Assembly: GCA_022497145.1 (NCBI GenBank)
Contig: MU385916.1
Location: forward strand, 1-64,000
From: Rostrohypoxylon terebratum
Lineage: Eukaryota > Ascomycota > Sordariomycetes > Xylariales > Hypoxylaceae
Direction: 5' to 3'
DNA: 64,000 nt
The notes below the pieces were generated by a model. The model was given only the letters and a program-made list of their open reading frames with translations, searched no databases and was not told the origin of the DNA. How positions within the stretch are numbered: position 1 is the stretch's first letter; each line of letters opens with the position of its first letter. Below are positions 45,204 through 57,114 of the stretch, one piece after another. The position numbers were made by a program, and so were the translations under genes.

Positions 45204-46238
45204 TGTCTTCGTCACTTTGGACACGCAAGCATGAACAAATCATATAGATCAGTGTAATGTGATTAGGAAGATGCTTTCGATGGAACTTTACTGGAAATGT
45301 ATGATTTGGGAATGTGATTGACTCCATTTTTTTCAGCGAAGTCGTCGTTGAGCACTTGATGAGCGGTACCTCTAAGATTTATTGTCGATTCGAGAATAAG
45401 ATTGATGGTATGGATTACGCGACGGGCCACAGGCCGGGGAACCATCCCTACTAGCACATCCGAATATGCTGACTAGACTCGATCGCTAATCATAATATTT
45501 ATAGATGGGCCAATCATTTTCTTGACGGATGCCCTAAGTCATTGTATTAGTTCCAAATTGGAATTATCGGATTGCATCCATGAAAATCATATACGGTTAA
45601 GAATGGGTCTAGTTTTGAAGTTGAATTGTTATTTGAGCTTGATGCTGCTGCCAGCTATCTAATAGTCTAGACTATTACCAGGTGTGTCTATGCTATGTGT
45701 CTATCGTTCTAATATCTAATAAGGACCTGAAGCAGTGGCTTCATAGAATCCCTGACTTGTTAGTTTTAATAATCATTCATGTTGTTGCGACATGTTGCTA
45801 TTCATGAATACTTCCTCATCTCGTTGATAAGTATCATTAGCACCCCCTCCGTAATATTAGGCCTCAATTTTCATCGTAGACCGTTGAATAAATTTACTCC
45901 AGAGCAAATTTATGTAGTCGAGATGAGTTGCCCCAAACTCCCTGCCTAACTCCAATAATGAGTGCAAATCCAATCGAGTCTGCTTGTTATTGTATAAGTG
46001 GCGGGGCTTCGTCCGGTGTCGAGCTCGGGGTCCGCGTGTCGGATGGACGCTTCTGATCTAACGTTGTACATGTGGCTTACGGCGCTACCGCCTAGCTCTG
46101 CATGTCTTCAACTTCTCCAGGCCGGATTTTCTCGGCGTCTTTAATCTCTCCGGGGGGTCAAGAGGGTTTTTGGAACCTCATTGAATAATTCGATGGTTCG
46201 ATCGGTGGTGTCAAATATTATGATTGTCCACCTCTTCG
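45204..46238. other. Intergenic, HET gene promoter
   Basis: Promoter side of the HET gene and 3' flank of the small membrane protein gene. The short ORF at 45263-45457 has no motif. No gene seen. Confidence 0.5.
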
Positions 46239-46469
46239 TCACGCAAACCCCTTCTCTTGAGATATAGGCGGTACTAGGGGTGTTTCTTGTATGTGGCCTT
46301 CTTCCAGCGTTGGCTCAAACCATCGTTCCTTTCTATCAATCCGACCACACATACGAGGTCCGCATTGAGCGAGAACACAGACCAGTGTTAAGACAACCAC
46401 AGTAATAACAGCCCCAACAGCAAGGCCGATGATCAACTGGTTCTTGAAGTTGTCTCCGATGCTCCCCAT
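46239..46469 (-). CDS. Small single-pass membrane protein, unknown
   Basis: ORF of 76 residues from MGSIGDNFKNQL, with one strongly hydrophobic segment (LIIGLAVGAVITVVVLTLVCVL) at about residues 13-34. A short cysteine-containing basic stretch (AQCGPRMCGRIDRKERW) and an acidic/proline tail follow. In-frame upstream ATGs exist, but the added sequence is unlike coding sequence, so the ATG at 46469 is preferred. No family recognised. The topology suggests a small bitopic protein or the remnant of a larger receptor-like protein. Confidence 0.4.
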   Translation of the reverse strand: MGSIGDNFKNQLIIGLAVGAVITVVVLTLVCVLAQCGPRMCGRIDRKERWFEPTLEEGHIQETPLVPPISQEKGFA

Positions 46470-48306
46470 GTTGACGTCTTCCGATGTTAGGAACTTTGAG
46501 GTTTTGAATAAGGAGTAATGAGATGTGACGGTAACTGGGAGCACGCTCGATGTTGACTTATGTTGCTTGCAATAAGATAAAATAAAATAAAATGAAGGTT
46601 CTGAATTGCTTCTCCAAATGGACAATACACTTGTTCGTCGTGGAAATATATGGTAGACCAACCACAAAGCAATGGTATGGACAAAGCTGTAGTGAAACAA
46701 AGTGATATAAGTATAATATTCTTTGAATGGGATAAATTAAGAGTGACCACCAGGGTTACGATTGATCAGTTCGGCATAAGCTTAAGCAGCTATGAACAAT
46801 AGTTTATATATAATATGTATGAGCTTTACCAATCTTTTGTCTACAGCCGCTGAGGATTGGGCGCCATGTCAAATATACCTATGAAATCGTTAGTCCTACA
46901 CGCAGTTGAGACTGCCGTCATCCGAGTTGCAGCTGTGCTTAGGCCTCGTAAGAATCAAAACTCTAGGCAACAGGGGATAGCTTTGGTAGGGCTGGGCTGA
47001 GCTGCCTCTGGGGTAGCGTTAAGCGAAACGTTCGTTAGGATCGTCAGTCTTTGACCAGGTCTGATTGGTGCTGATTAACGCTGGTTGGCGGCCTAGCCCG
47101 TATTTTCTAGTGGTTGACAGCGTAAGAAATACAAAGGACCTATAAATAGCTAGGTAAATATTGATCAATAAGCGCATAAGAATTTAGACAAATTCCTTCC
47201 AACACTCAATTCAGTGTCGCTGCAGAATACTACCAACGTTGAATGTTGATAGCATTTGCCATAACTCACTCACTACATGGTTATGAGACTTGTCGAAGAG
47301 GTATGTAGTTGGAACAGGGATTTATGTCAACTATCGGACGCGTGGCTACCTAGGTAGGTATATGTGTGAACTTGTGTCAACTCTTGCGAGAAACGAAACT
47401 CGATAGTTCGGGCGTTTGGGATCGCTGCTGTTTGACACTTGCTGTTGATGGAGTCACCAACCGCGTAACCAGCCCACAATACTAGTCACGGCACTCGGGC
47501 ACCCTTTTTGGTAGGTAGTTGGTAGTCGTTGCATGCGCTATGTGGCGTAGGCAGTCTTGTATATAGTACAGGTTTGTTGACATCAATTGCCAATCGTGAG
47601 TTTACTTGACGAATCATTTGAAACAATTGTGGGAATGATTTTGACCTTCAGGCTTCGGGCGAGACAAGCCCCACTGCTTAGCTGAAACGACTCTCTACCC
47701 GCCTAGGATCTTGTGGCAGAAAGTGTCTGGCACTGCACTGGGTAGTTCGCACCAGAAAGCGTACATACGGCGTACGCACTGTTCAATGACGAATTTAGAT
47801 GTTGTAAATAATCTCATCTTTCGATATGTGGATTGCTCATTGGAAGAGTCTCCTTATGTTTGATGTGAGTCCATCTATGTTGTAAAGAGAGATGATCGCC
47901 AAACCATGACGGAGTAGGCGACGGGGCATGGAGCTTTCTCTGATTGAATTTCGACATTATTATGAACTTGATGGATTGGAAAGAATTGGCGAATCTTTGC
48001 TCAGAAAATCACAGAAAGAGATAAGAGATAAGAGCTTCCATCTGAGTCGAGGTTACGTGCAAATAGCCAATTGATAAGATGGACAATATTTCATGACGTC
48101 ACTAGCGAAACAAGGCATGGAAGAGCTCTGGGGCTTCCCTTCCGGTAGCTTTAGCTTTAGCTTTAGGAGCTTGTTCAAGCTTGGAAGCAAATGATGCAAG
48201 TATTTCGTCGATATCAAATAAATAAAATAAATATTCGGTTGTCTCAGAAACCTAATTGTGCCCTACCTAATCTAATAAATCTAATTCAGCAGGAAATAAA
48301 GCAGCA
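46470..48306. other. Intergenic divergent region, no gene seen
   Basis: 1.8 kb between the small membrane protein (leftward) and the uniporter gene (rightward). It contains a TACCTAGGTAGGTATA palindromic patch at 47348-47363 and a TAGCTTTAGCTTTAGCTTTAGG repeat near 48150. No long ORF. Confidence 0.5.
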
Positions 48307-49821
48307 ATGAGCTATGTGTTTAGGGCGTATTCCCGATCAACAACCTCCAGCCTATGGCAGTTTTCCGGTGGCCGTCTTCCTAATTCACTTCCTAATTCAT
48401 GTACTATTATTTCGGATCGGAGAGGAAATGCAGTACCTATTTTGCGTCGATCTTTTACATTAACTCAATATGCAAGAAAGTCCCAGCTTAACAGTGAGAC
48501 GGCGAGGGAGACGAATCAGAGGGATCAAGCTGCACACGAGAATCAAGTGAAAGCCGGAATTGAAGAAGCTACCAAACATCAAATCAGGCGCCCTTGGCAA
48601 AGGGAGGGCGCCGATGAGCCTCCCGTTAGCGATTCGAGACGTAATATGAATAAATCCATGACAAAAGGTTGGTACTTAACCTCTCTTCTACATTCAGGGG
48701 CCTTTTAGGAAACATGGCGATTAACCACCGACTGCCTAGGCAAACTTCTCACGACACCAACCCGGCTTCTAAAACTAATACTTCCTCTTCCCGTCGATGC
48801 CACACACGACGAACAGGGTAATAAGGGAGAGTTTCGATCACTCGCCCAAAATGAAGACATCCAACCCCTGGCTTTACTCGTCCACCCTCAGCAGCCACTA
48901 TCTTACCTCGAACGCCTGATCCAAGCCGAACTCCCCGCTGTTCACGATGAAGACGGCCGCGAGAAGATGCCTAGCATATATTTCTTAGCAGAAGGATCCG
49001 AGCGAGATGAGACGGGCCGGAAGACGGGCATAGGGAGAAAGGAGCCGAATATCGCATCCTATTCGGGACTTGGGCGCGAAGGGGCTGATACGCCGCCCGA
49101 GCACCAGGATTGGGTTCGATGGAGCAGCAGTACTGAAATTGGCGATTTTATCCGCGACGCCGCACGCGGTAGGGAGTTCGCCATAGAGATCGCCGGCCAC
49201 AATGTCGAATTACGAGTCGGGGTGCCTAGCTTCAACGACCGCACTCATTACATGCGTATTCGGCTGCAGCGCATGTCCAAAAAAGTCGACGAGATGTCGA
49301 AGATTAAGCATGAATGCGATATGCTGGCTCATCGCGGAGCGCATCGTATTGCGAAAGCTGGGTTTGTCGCTTTGACGGGTTGGTGGGGCGCTGTGTACTG
49401 GCTGACATTTCATACTGATGCTGGCTGGGATCTGATGGAGCCCATCACCTACCTGGCTGGTCTAACGACGATCATGGGCGGTTATCTGTGGTTCCTATTT
49501 ATGAGTCGGGACCTCAGTTACCAGGCCGCACTCAAGATCACCGTCTCGAAGAGACAGAACATTTTGTACCAGGAACGCGGGTTTAATCTACAAAAGTGGG
49601 AGGCCTTGGTACACGACGCGAACGCGCTAAGGCGTGAAATTAGGAACGTAGCGGAGGATTATGACGTCGATTGGGATGAGACTAAGGATCTTGGCGGGAA
49701 AGAGGTTAGAGAGGTCCTGGAGCACGAGGAAGAGAAAACTGGTAGGAAAGATCACGAACGGGAGGACCGCAATCGCGAGAAGGACGATAGACATAAACCG
49801 GAGGAAAGTAACGAGTCATGA
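48307..49821 (+). CDS. MCU: Mitochondrial calcium uniporter pore protein
   Basis: Pore-forming subunit of the inner-membrane calcium uniporter. Exons 48307-48667 and 48740-49821 give 480 residues; the 72-bp intron (GTTGGT/TAG) joins MTK to GKLLTTPTRLLKLILPLP, the conserved start of the matrix domain. The N-terminus is Arg/Ser-rich (FRAYSRSTTSSLW, then LRRSFTLTQYARKS), as expected for a mitochondrial presequence. The DIME-type selectivity signature reads WDLMEPITYLAGL at about residues 335-347, flanked by the two membrane helices (AGFVALTGWWGAVYWLTF and TIMGGYLWFLFMSRDLSYQ). A coiled coil and a very acidic/basic C-terminal tail follow. Fungal MCU homologues can form channels, but some act without EMRE. 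The more upstream acceptor at TTTTAG leads to a frame without homology and was rejected. Confidence 0.9.
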
Positions 49822-50042
49822 GCCATTATACCCAAACATTACTTGCACATAGAGATATAAAGAAATCTGAGGGTTCTGTAATTGGTTTTTGGTATCATTT
49901 GCGGATCTGTGCTGCCTAGGGAACTCATCAATATAACTGGTCGTTTTTGTCTATACCTAGTAGTTTTTTTTCCCCTTACCCTCTAAAAAAGGGACACTCT
50001 CCAAGTCTACCTGTTCGGTTGACAGAATATGTTTGAAGAATT

Positions 50043-51614
50043 TTAGGCACTGAGTGCAGCCCTCAGAACCTTGATCTGCTCAAGGACACTTTCCTTGCTG
50101 GTACCACCCTTGGCGGATCGCATCTCGACGCTACGCTCGTAGTCGAAATACTCGGCTATGTCCTGCTCGAAACGGGCATCTACCGACTTGAGCTGCTCGT
50201 ACGTCAACTCGTTCATCGGTGTGTCGGTCTGCTCTGACAGCGCTACAACGCGTCCTGAGATGTGGTGCGTCTCACGGAACGGGACGCCCTTTCGCACAAG
50301 GTAATCGGCGATATCGGTGGCTAGCATGAAGGGGTCGAGCGCTGCCTTCATCTTCTCAGGCTTGATATCAAGAGTCGCCAATACGCCTGTTGCGATTTGG
50401 ATGCTGTCACTGACCGTCTTAACCGTGTCCAGCATAGCCTCCCAGCTCTCTTGCAAGTCTTTGTTGTACGTGCTCGGCAGGCCCTTCAGCGTGGTCATGA
50501 ACCCAGCCATCTGTCCGAACACACGTCCGCTCTTGCCCCGAAGCAATTCCAGACTATCCGGGTTCTTCTTCTGCGGCATCAACGAGCTACCGGTCGAGTA
50601 CGCGTCCGCCAACCTGACGAAGCCGAACTCGGCCGTCGAGTAGATGATCAGGTCCTCCGCCCATCGGGACACGTGCTGCATCAGCATGCTAGCCCACTGC
50701 AGCGTCTCGGCCACAAAATCACGATCCGCAACTCCGCCCATGGAGTTCCACAAAAGGCCGTCGAAGCCTAGTTCCGCGGCCATCATGTCACGGTCGATAT
50801 TGAACGGGTTTCCCGCTAGGGCACCGCACCCGAGCGGGCTCTTGTTCACGCGCTTGACGACCTCGCGCAGGCGCTCTAGGTCGTTGGCGAAGGCCAAGCT
50901 GTAAGACATGACCCAATGGCTCCATCGGATGGGCTGCGCCCGCTGCAGGTGTGTGTATCCCGGCATGACGTGCTCGACCTCGTGCTCGGCACGGTCAGCA
51001 GCCACCTTTAGGAACGTGACGAGGTGCTCCTCGATCTTGCGCAGCTCGTCACGAAGCCACATCCGCATGTCGCATGCGACCTGTTCGTTGCGGCTACGGC
51101 CCGTGTGCAGCTTGCCGGCCACCTCCTTGCCGATGACCTCGCCGAGCCGGCGCTCGTTCGCCGTGTGGATATCCTCGTCGACTCCGGGCACGATGACGAA
51201 CTTACCCTCGTCCCACTCCTTCATGACGGCCTGTAGACCGGACTCGATCTTGGCGAACTCATCGTCGGTTAGGATACCGCCTTTTTTGTTGGCACGCGCG
51301 AAAGCGATGCTGCCCAGAATGTCTTGCTTGTACAGCGCCTTGTCAAAGTGGATACTCTCGTTGTAAGCGACCATGAGGGGGTCGAGTCCGCCTAGGAGGG
51401 GTTAGCTGGGAGCTAGTGGTAATGAGATAAGATCTCAACTCCGGGTTTCGCTCGTTGAAGCATTCGTGATTTTGGAAATATGTTCGTACGATATCGTTGG
51501 GAACACATATATACAATCCAATATAATTAATATTAACGAATGAAAAATGGCGTACTTACCAGTGAAGCGGCCTCCCCATAGCATATTCTCGCCGGGCTTT
51601 GTGCTGGGCGCCAT
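50043..51614 (-). CDS. ARG4: Argininosuccinate lyase
   Basis: Cytosolic enzyme of arginine biosynthesis and the urea cycle that splits argininosuccinate into arginine and fumarate. Exons 51560-51614 and 50043-51391 (168-bp intron, GTAAGT/TAG) give 467 residues, the standard length. The first exon codes MAPSTKPGENMLWGGRFT, and the join yields the conserved GGRFTGGLDPLM. Other landmarks are HTANERRL, TGRSRNEQV, MPGYTHLQRAQPI (catalytic His region), GALAGNPF, and the fumarase/aspartase-superfamily signature GSSLMPQKKNPD, containing the catalytic Ser and Lys. FRETHHISGRVV follows. No substitutions are seen in the signature. It is convergent with MCU, 221 bp apart. Confidence 0.95.
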
Positions 51615-53236
51615 GATTGCGATTTTCCTTCCCCGATGAATTAGATGAATGACCTTGAAAAGACGACGGAAGCCACAGCCTTATTCCAATGCTGTTTTTG
51701 AAAGTGTTGAGTGACTCATATACCTGATAGATAGAGTGCCGGTGCTTAATTAAGGCGCTTATCAACTATCAACTGGAAAAATTCATTCACTTACGAATCA
51801 ATTGGTGCATATCCCTATCTAATGACAAATAACTGATAGAAGAATATGATTAAAACGGCGAGCAAGAAGATTACCTGATATATTTGATAATGATAACCCC
51901 TAATATTCCCGATCCGGTTTCTTGATTCTTCCCGCTTCTTCCCGTCTCCTTGCTTTCGCATTCCGCCGTCATTCCTTCAATCATTTCCCTCAATTCAACT
52001 TTCATCAATCACCAAATAATTTCCTGTTTTTCACCAACCTAATCATTTTCGCAAGAAAGGTTTCAATCAAAATTAGAATACCACAAGGAAGAACATGACT
52101 GAACTTATCATTGCAAATATCCAATATCAGATGCGGATGCACTGCTGCCCCAGCTTCCAATCGACTTGCATGAATGGTCGTACTTGGTAACACCCGTCAT
52201 CAAAGCTGCGGGAGCAATGAACCGTTTACATAACGATCTTATCAAGGAGGAGGTTCGTCTTGTACAACCTCAATAAAACCTCTCATCATAGTCGATTAGA
52301 AATTGTTCATTGCTCATTGGATACCCGCGACCTGGTACGACGGACGCCATCATCTATGGCGTCTTATACGGCGTTCTATTGCGTTCTATTTGGCGTTCTT
52401 AGACAAAAGGTACTCAGGTACATCGCATCCAATGTCTTGAGCTGTCCATGGTCCTGATGACTGCATGCGGCTGTCCGAGTCGGGATCAAGAATCTGGGGA
52501 AAGTCTAGATGGATAGACCTCCACTAAAGAATCTAAGATAGGCCTATTAAGCTAAGAGAGCTAAGACCGGTAACACCACTATTCCATGATTTCCCCTCTC
52601 CTGACAAGACCTGAATAGGGTTAACAGGGGAGTTCCGTTACTCGCAACCCCACTATCAGTCCTCAGTAACCTTCACCATTCAACCGAGTGGTATGACTAC
52701 CTACCTACTAGGTAGTACCTAGGTCCTAGGTCCTAGGTAGTATGACGTTCACGAAAACCGAGCAAACTGTACCGGGAGCGAAACGGAGTCGCCGTTTGCC
52801 AATGCTCTCGATTTAACTCCGAATAGATGCTTGATCTTAAGTTATCGTCCCATATTATCTAGGTTACCCTGTTTGTGGCATATGTATTGATTCGATTTAA
52901 TCAATTTTCCATCTTTTCGGTAGCCAACAGAACTCACGAGGCAGTCCTCGAGTTACCATTTTCAGACTCATCACATGGGAACGCCGTCGAAGATTTACTA
53001 TTTAAACGCTATCAGTGGATCCATCAGATCGATAACCATAAACCAAAGGCCCAAAGCCAAGGTACCCATACTTTGAACCATACCTAATAACCTCCACCTT
53101 CTACATCCTTGACCATATCCTTGATATCCTTGACCCTTACCTCTCTACCTAGCTACTACTAGGTAGGTATCATTCAGCCCTATACCTAGTACTATTGTAC
53201 CATCATCAACATTTCCTTCCTATATCCATCGAGCAG
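51615..53236. other. Intergenic divergent region, no gene seen
   Basis: 1.6 kb between argininosuccinate lyase and the siderophore acyltransferase, holding both promoters. It has a CCTAGGT array at 52699-52741 and CTAGGTAGG at 53159. The short ORFs in it have no motif. Confidence 0.5.
52699..52741. repeat. CCTAGGT heptamer array
   Basis: CTACCTACTAGGTAGT followed by ACCTAGGTCCTAGGTCCTAGG: a nested palindrome plus three heptamer units. It lies in the divergent promoter between two metabolic genes. Confidence 0.85.
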
Positions 53237-54795
53237 ATGTCGCCGTCCATAGTACATCTGCCTGACGGCCAGAGCTTCACAGTTCAGCCTGTCTTCTCTG
53301 GCCTATTCTTCAAATCCAACGAACTCAATAACCACGCACCATTTCCTGCAGGCTGGACCGTCGTCTTACACAGCGAAGATAGCCCCGAGAATCCATTCCA
53401 CAGTCTCACTCTTCAAGACGACGACAACGAGCCTCGCTCTAGACGAAGTCATATTCACAGGTATAGCCAGCCGACTTTGCAAAATGACACCATCTTCATC
53501 TCTTCTATCTCAAGTCCCTCAAGTAGCGAATTCAAACCCCACGCTAGTCAGTCGCGACAAATAGCGATGATGATGTGGGTGTCGTTATATTGGTATTTCC
53601 AGCAGCCTGAGCCTGAGCCATATCTCTTGACGGAACAGTCAAAACATGCTCCTCCAGATGCAAGGCCAAGAGGCGAGTGGCGCATCCGAATAAAGCGAGA
53701 GGGGGTCCTGCGCACACGAAATATGATCCCCAAACTGGAGAGGATGGGCTTAATATCTACTTTAGATTCGGCTGTCGGAGAGAGCTCCAGTGATCATAAC
53801 CACGGCTGGGATCACATGTTCGTTACTCGACGCATGTTCTGGCAGATCCACACCGGACTTTTTCTTTTCTCCCTGCAGCCACTGAAGCATAGTTCTTATC
53901 CAGGATCGCCAAACAGCAGCCGTCCTACGTCGCCAGTCAGAAGTGAGACGGGCCAAGTCTCATCCTTTTCTAACGCCTTAACGCCAGAGCCGCCTACTTC
54001 CCCTGTTGGGCCATATCACTCGTCATCTCACTTGCCAACTTACTATCCTCCGGCGCCATTGCAGTATGTACTGACCAACAATGTCCGGCATCCGCTGCGG
54101 CAAAAGCCCCCACACATGGGCGAGGTCTTCTACACACGGTTCATACCAAGTGTAGGAAAGTACCTTTCGTTCCGCGTGGCGTCGCTTTCTCCAAAGCCCG
54201 TGCCATGTCTTGGCCCTGTCGGGCCAGGTGACAAGGAGAATACTCACCTAAATACTTTATCCGACTGTTCGCTCCTCCAAATGTGGCTGTCGAATCCTAG
54301 GGTCGCGTCATTCTGGGGTCAGTACGAGCCTAACTTCCTTTCTAACGCTCTACAGTCGCGGCATTCGTTCCCAGCGATCGGAATGTGGGACGGTGTACCT
54401 TTCGGATACTTCGAAATCTACTGGGTAAAGGAGGACCAGCTAGGTCGTTACATGGGTAACGATGTGCAAGACTTCGACCGGGGGATTCATGTATTCATCG
54501 GCGAAGAGTGGGCTAGGGGAAGAGTGCAGCAGTGGCTTTCGAGCCTTGTGCACTGGTGCTTCCAAGCAGACTACCGCACGATGAACATCTGCCTAGAGCC
54601 TAGGGTTGATAACGCAAGGTGAGTTGCATCGTTAATTTCCAGTGGTTCGCATTCGCGGTTCATTGACACGTGTACAGATTTATTCAGCATCTCCAGTACG
54701 GAGGTTTTGCGAAGGAAAGGGAATTGTCATTCCCACATAAAAGAGCATGGTTATGTCGACTTCGAAGAGATGCCTGGGAGGGACCAGCGATGTGA
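53237..54795 (+). CDS. Siderophore N5-hydroxyornithine acyltransferase, SidL/SidF-like
   Basis: GNAT-fold enzyme that transfers an acyl group to N5-hydroxyornithine during hydroxamate siderophore synthesis. Exons 53237-54618 and 54678-54795 (59-bp intron, GTGAGT/CAG) give 499 residues. The start MSPSIVHLPDGQSFTVQPVF was chosen over an in-frame ATG 14 codons upstream. The C-terminal catalytic half carries the IucB/SidF-type motifs MWLSNPRVASFWGQYE, FGYFEIYWVKEDQLGRY, DFDRGIHVFIGEEWARG and NICLEPRVDNARFIQHLQYGGF, then FPHKRAWLCRL. The middle is a Ser/Pro-rich insert. The C-terminus (EGPAM) has no peroxisomal PTS1. This fits the cytosolic SidL acetyltransferase for intracellular ferricrocin better than peroxisomal SidF, but that choice is inference. 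It may be functionally linked to the MirB-type transporter at 13.5 kb. Confidence 0.8.
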
Positions 54796-55999
54796 AGACG
54801 GAACGCTGGTTATCCGTACCGATGGTTTAATTACTTTTGCGTGTGGTGGCGTGTCATCCGACCTACACGTTGGCCAAGCGAGCGAGTGATGCATGTATTT
54901 TCGCGAAAGGCGTCCACGCATATGCGCCTAGGGAAAAGGCGATGATTTAGATCTGATTTCTAAGCCCATTTCGATTTCAGCTCTCGATGATCCGAAGTCC
55001 TGACGAATTAAAAGCCATCCTTCCTGCACAAGAGAACACTACTAAATATACGACGAATCCTCCAACGAGAAACCGATTAGATCGATTCAGCTATGAGTAT
55101 GATTAGATAACACACCAATAATGAGCGGAGCAAGCTACCTCATGATCCCCCTCGGTTGTTCACTTCTTGTTTGCTTCCGAGTATTGTGAAACATATTTCA
55201 TGCAAGCCCCCGAGTTCTGCGCGCCTAGCCTTGAATACGCATGCTCGGGACCGAGGAGATCGGGGCTAAGACGGTGGCGTAGATCGTTTGTAAAATATAT
55301 TAGGTTTGTCAATATGGTTGAGACGTTGCTCTCGTCGTTTCACTGCGCCACTTACCCCTCCAATAATCTTTCAGAACAAGCTCGGAGAGCCAGCCCCGAG
55401 CACCGCGTCTCACAAGGTGAGGTCCCCGTATAAGTGGTAAAGTGGTAATACGAGCTGGACCTGTCGAACTATAAGCTCACGGCTCGAGAGTTGTATTTAC
55501 TTTCGGGATATGCACATTTATCTAGGTAAGTACCTAGTTGGCGGTGCATGTGCAACTTGCAGAATGCAGAATATGGATGGAATGCATGCATACCTAGGTC
55601 CTAGGTACCTAGTAGGTAGGTATCTGGTCTGATATCTAAACACACCGCATATTACTTACTAATTAGTCTTCGTCATTCACTGCGGCGCCGACAAGGCTGC
55701 CATGCAGATGAGACGGGAAGTTGCGTTTTTGAGTTGAACCCCTTAACGGACTTCGCAAGACCGTCTCATGTTCAGGGCGAAATTTGAATAAAGGTGTCAT
55801 AGAGTCGGGGGGGGGCGGCTTCCAGAAGCTGTCCGTATCCGAGCAAAGACTTGCTTTTTAGTTGCCTTTAATTAGGGTTAATTGGCCTCCCGCTTGCGAC
55901 ACAAAAAAAAGGCTGAGACCGCCGTCCTACATACCTAGGGATTTTTCAAGGTTCATTTTATTTCCTACGGAAGAGTTTGACAAGTAACAGCAACTAGAT
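54796..55999. other. Intergenic, no gene seen
   Basis: Between two plus-strand genes. A heptamer array is at 55591-55622 and a nine-G run at 55809-55817. The ORF at 55167-55433 has no motif. Confidence 0.5.
55591..55622. repeat. CCTAGGT heptamer array
   Basis: TACCTAGGTCCTAGGTACCTAGTAGGTAGGTA: adjoining palindromes CCTAGG and GGTACC, then AGGT tetramers. It lies about 380 bp upstream of the NmrA-like gene. Confidence 0.85.
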
Positions 56000-57114
56000 A
56001 TGGCTACATCAACTATGGCTACATCTACTCCCACACGCACCATCCTAGTCGTCGGCGCGACAGGCCAACAGGGGGGCTACGTGCTGTCGGAGCTAGCCGC
56101 GCTCCTAAGCGACCAGCCTGTGAGCAGCCGACCCAAGATCAACGTCTTGGCCCTCACCCGGTCGGCCTCCTCGCCCAAGGCCCAAGCCCTGGCGTCCAAG
56201 TACCCAAGCCTAGACCTGGAGGTCGTGGAAGGCGACACCCGGACCCCGGCGCCGATCTTCGAGGCGCACCCGCACATCAACGCCGTGTTCAGCTACACGA
56301 CGCCCCCGGACGAGGAGCCGCAGGCCACGGCCCTCGTCGACGCCGCCGCCGCCGCCGCCGCGCAGGGGCGGAACATCCACTTCGTGTTCTCGAGCGTGGA
56401 CCGCGGCGGCGAGCCCGCGAGCTCGCACACCCCGACGGACATCCCGCATTTCAGGGAGAAGCACAACGTCGAGACGCACCTGAAAGCCAAGGCGGACGCC
56501 TCGGCCGGGCGGTTGACGTACACGATCTTGCGACCCGTGGCGTTTATGGATAATCGTACGTGATTGCTTTGTTCCCCTTTCATCCCTCGCTTGATACCCA
56601 CTCCACTTTTCCCTACCTACCTACTCAAAACATCAAAACATCACAACAAATGTAGGTTAGGCACTTACTAATGGATGTGTCCACGGCAGTGAACCCAGGC
56701 ACCTTCGGCACCGTGTTCGCGGCGCTCTGGTCCACGATGCCCGCGTCGCAGAAGCTGCAGCTCGTCAGCGTCCGCGACATCGGGCTCTTCGGCGCACAGG
56801 CGCTGCTCGCGCCCTCCTCGCCGCGGTTCGCGAACCAGGCCGTCGGGCTCGCGGGCGATAACCTGACGCTGGGCGAGGCGCGCGATATATACCGCCGCGT
56901 GAGCGGGGGGAAGGAGCTCCCCCAGGCTTGGTGGGTTGTTGGGTGGGCCGTCAGAGGACTGGTTGCGGCGAAACATGTCGGCAAGATGTTTAGCTGGTTC
57001 GAGACGACCGGGTATGGCGTTGATATTGAGGCGTTGAGGAAGTGGGAGCCGAGGGTCCAGGATTTTGAGACGTGGTTGAGGGAGAGTAGTAAGTTTGAGT
57101 TTGGGGAGAAGTGA
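56000..57114 (+). CDS. NmrA-like family NAD(P)-binding protein
   Basis: Atypical short-chain dehydrogenase of the NmrA/HSCARG type, thought to sense NAD(P) redox state or act as a regulator rather than as an enzyme. Exons 56000-56555 and 56690-57114 give 326 residues; the 134-bp intron (GTACGT/CAG) joins FMDN to LNPGTFGTVFAALW, restoring the conserved family segment. The N-terminal Rossmann motif is VVGATGQQGGYVLSEL, then LALTRSASSPKAQAL, EGDTRTP, HFVFSSVDRGG and HFREKHNVETHLK, with ILRPVAFMDN before the splice. The SDR catalytic Tyr-Lys pair is not evident, in keeping with NmrA-like proteins. The start repeats ATGGCTACATC(T/A), so either of two ATGs seven codons apart may be used. GC content is notably higher than in the flanks. 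No clustered partner genes. Confidence 0.85.
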
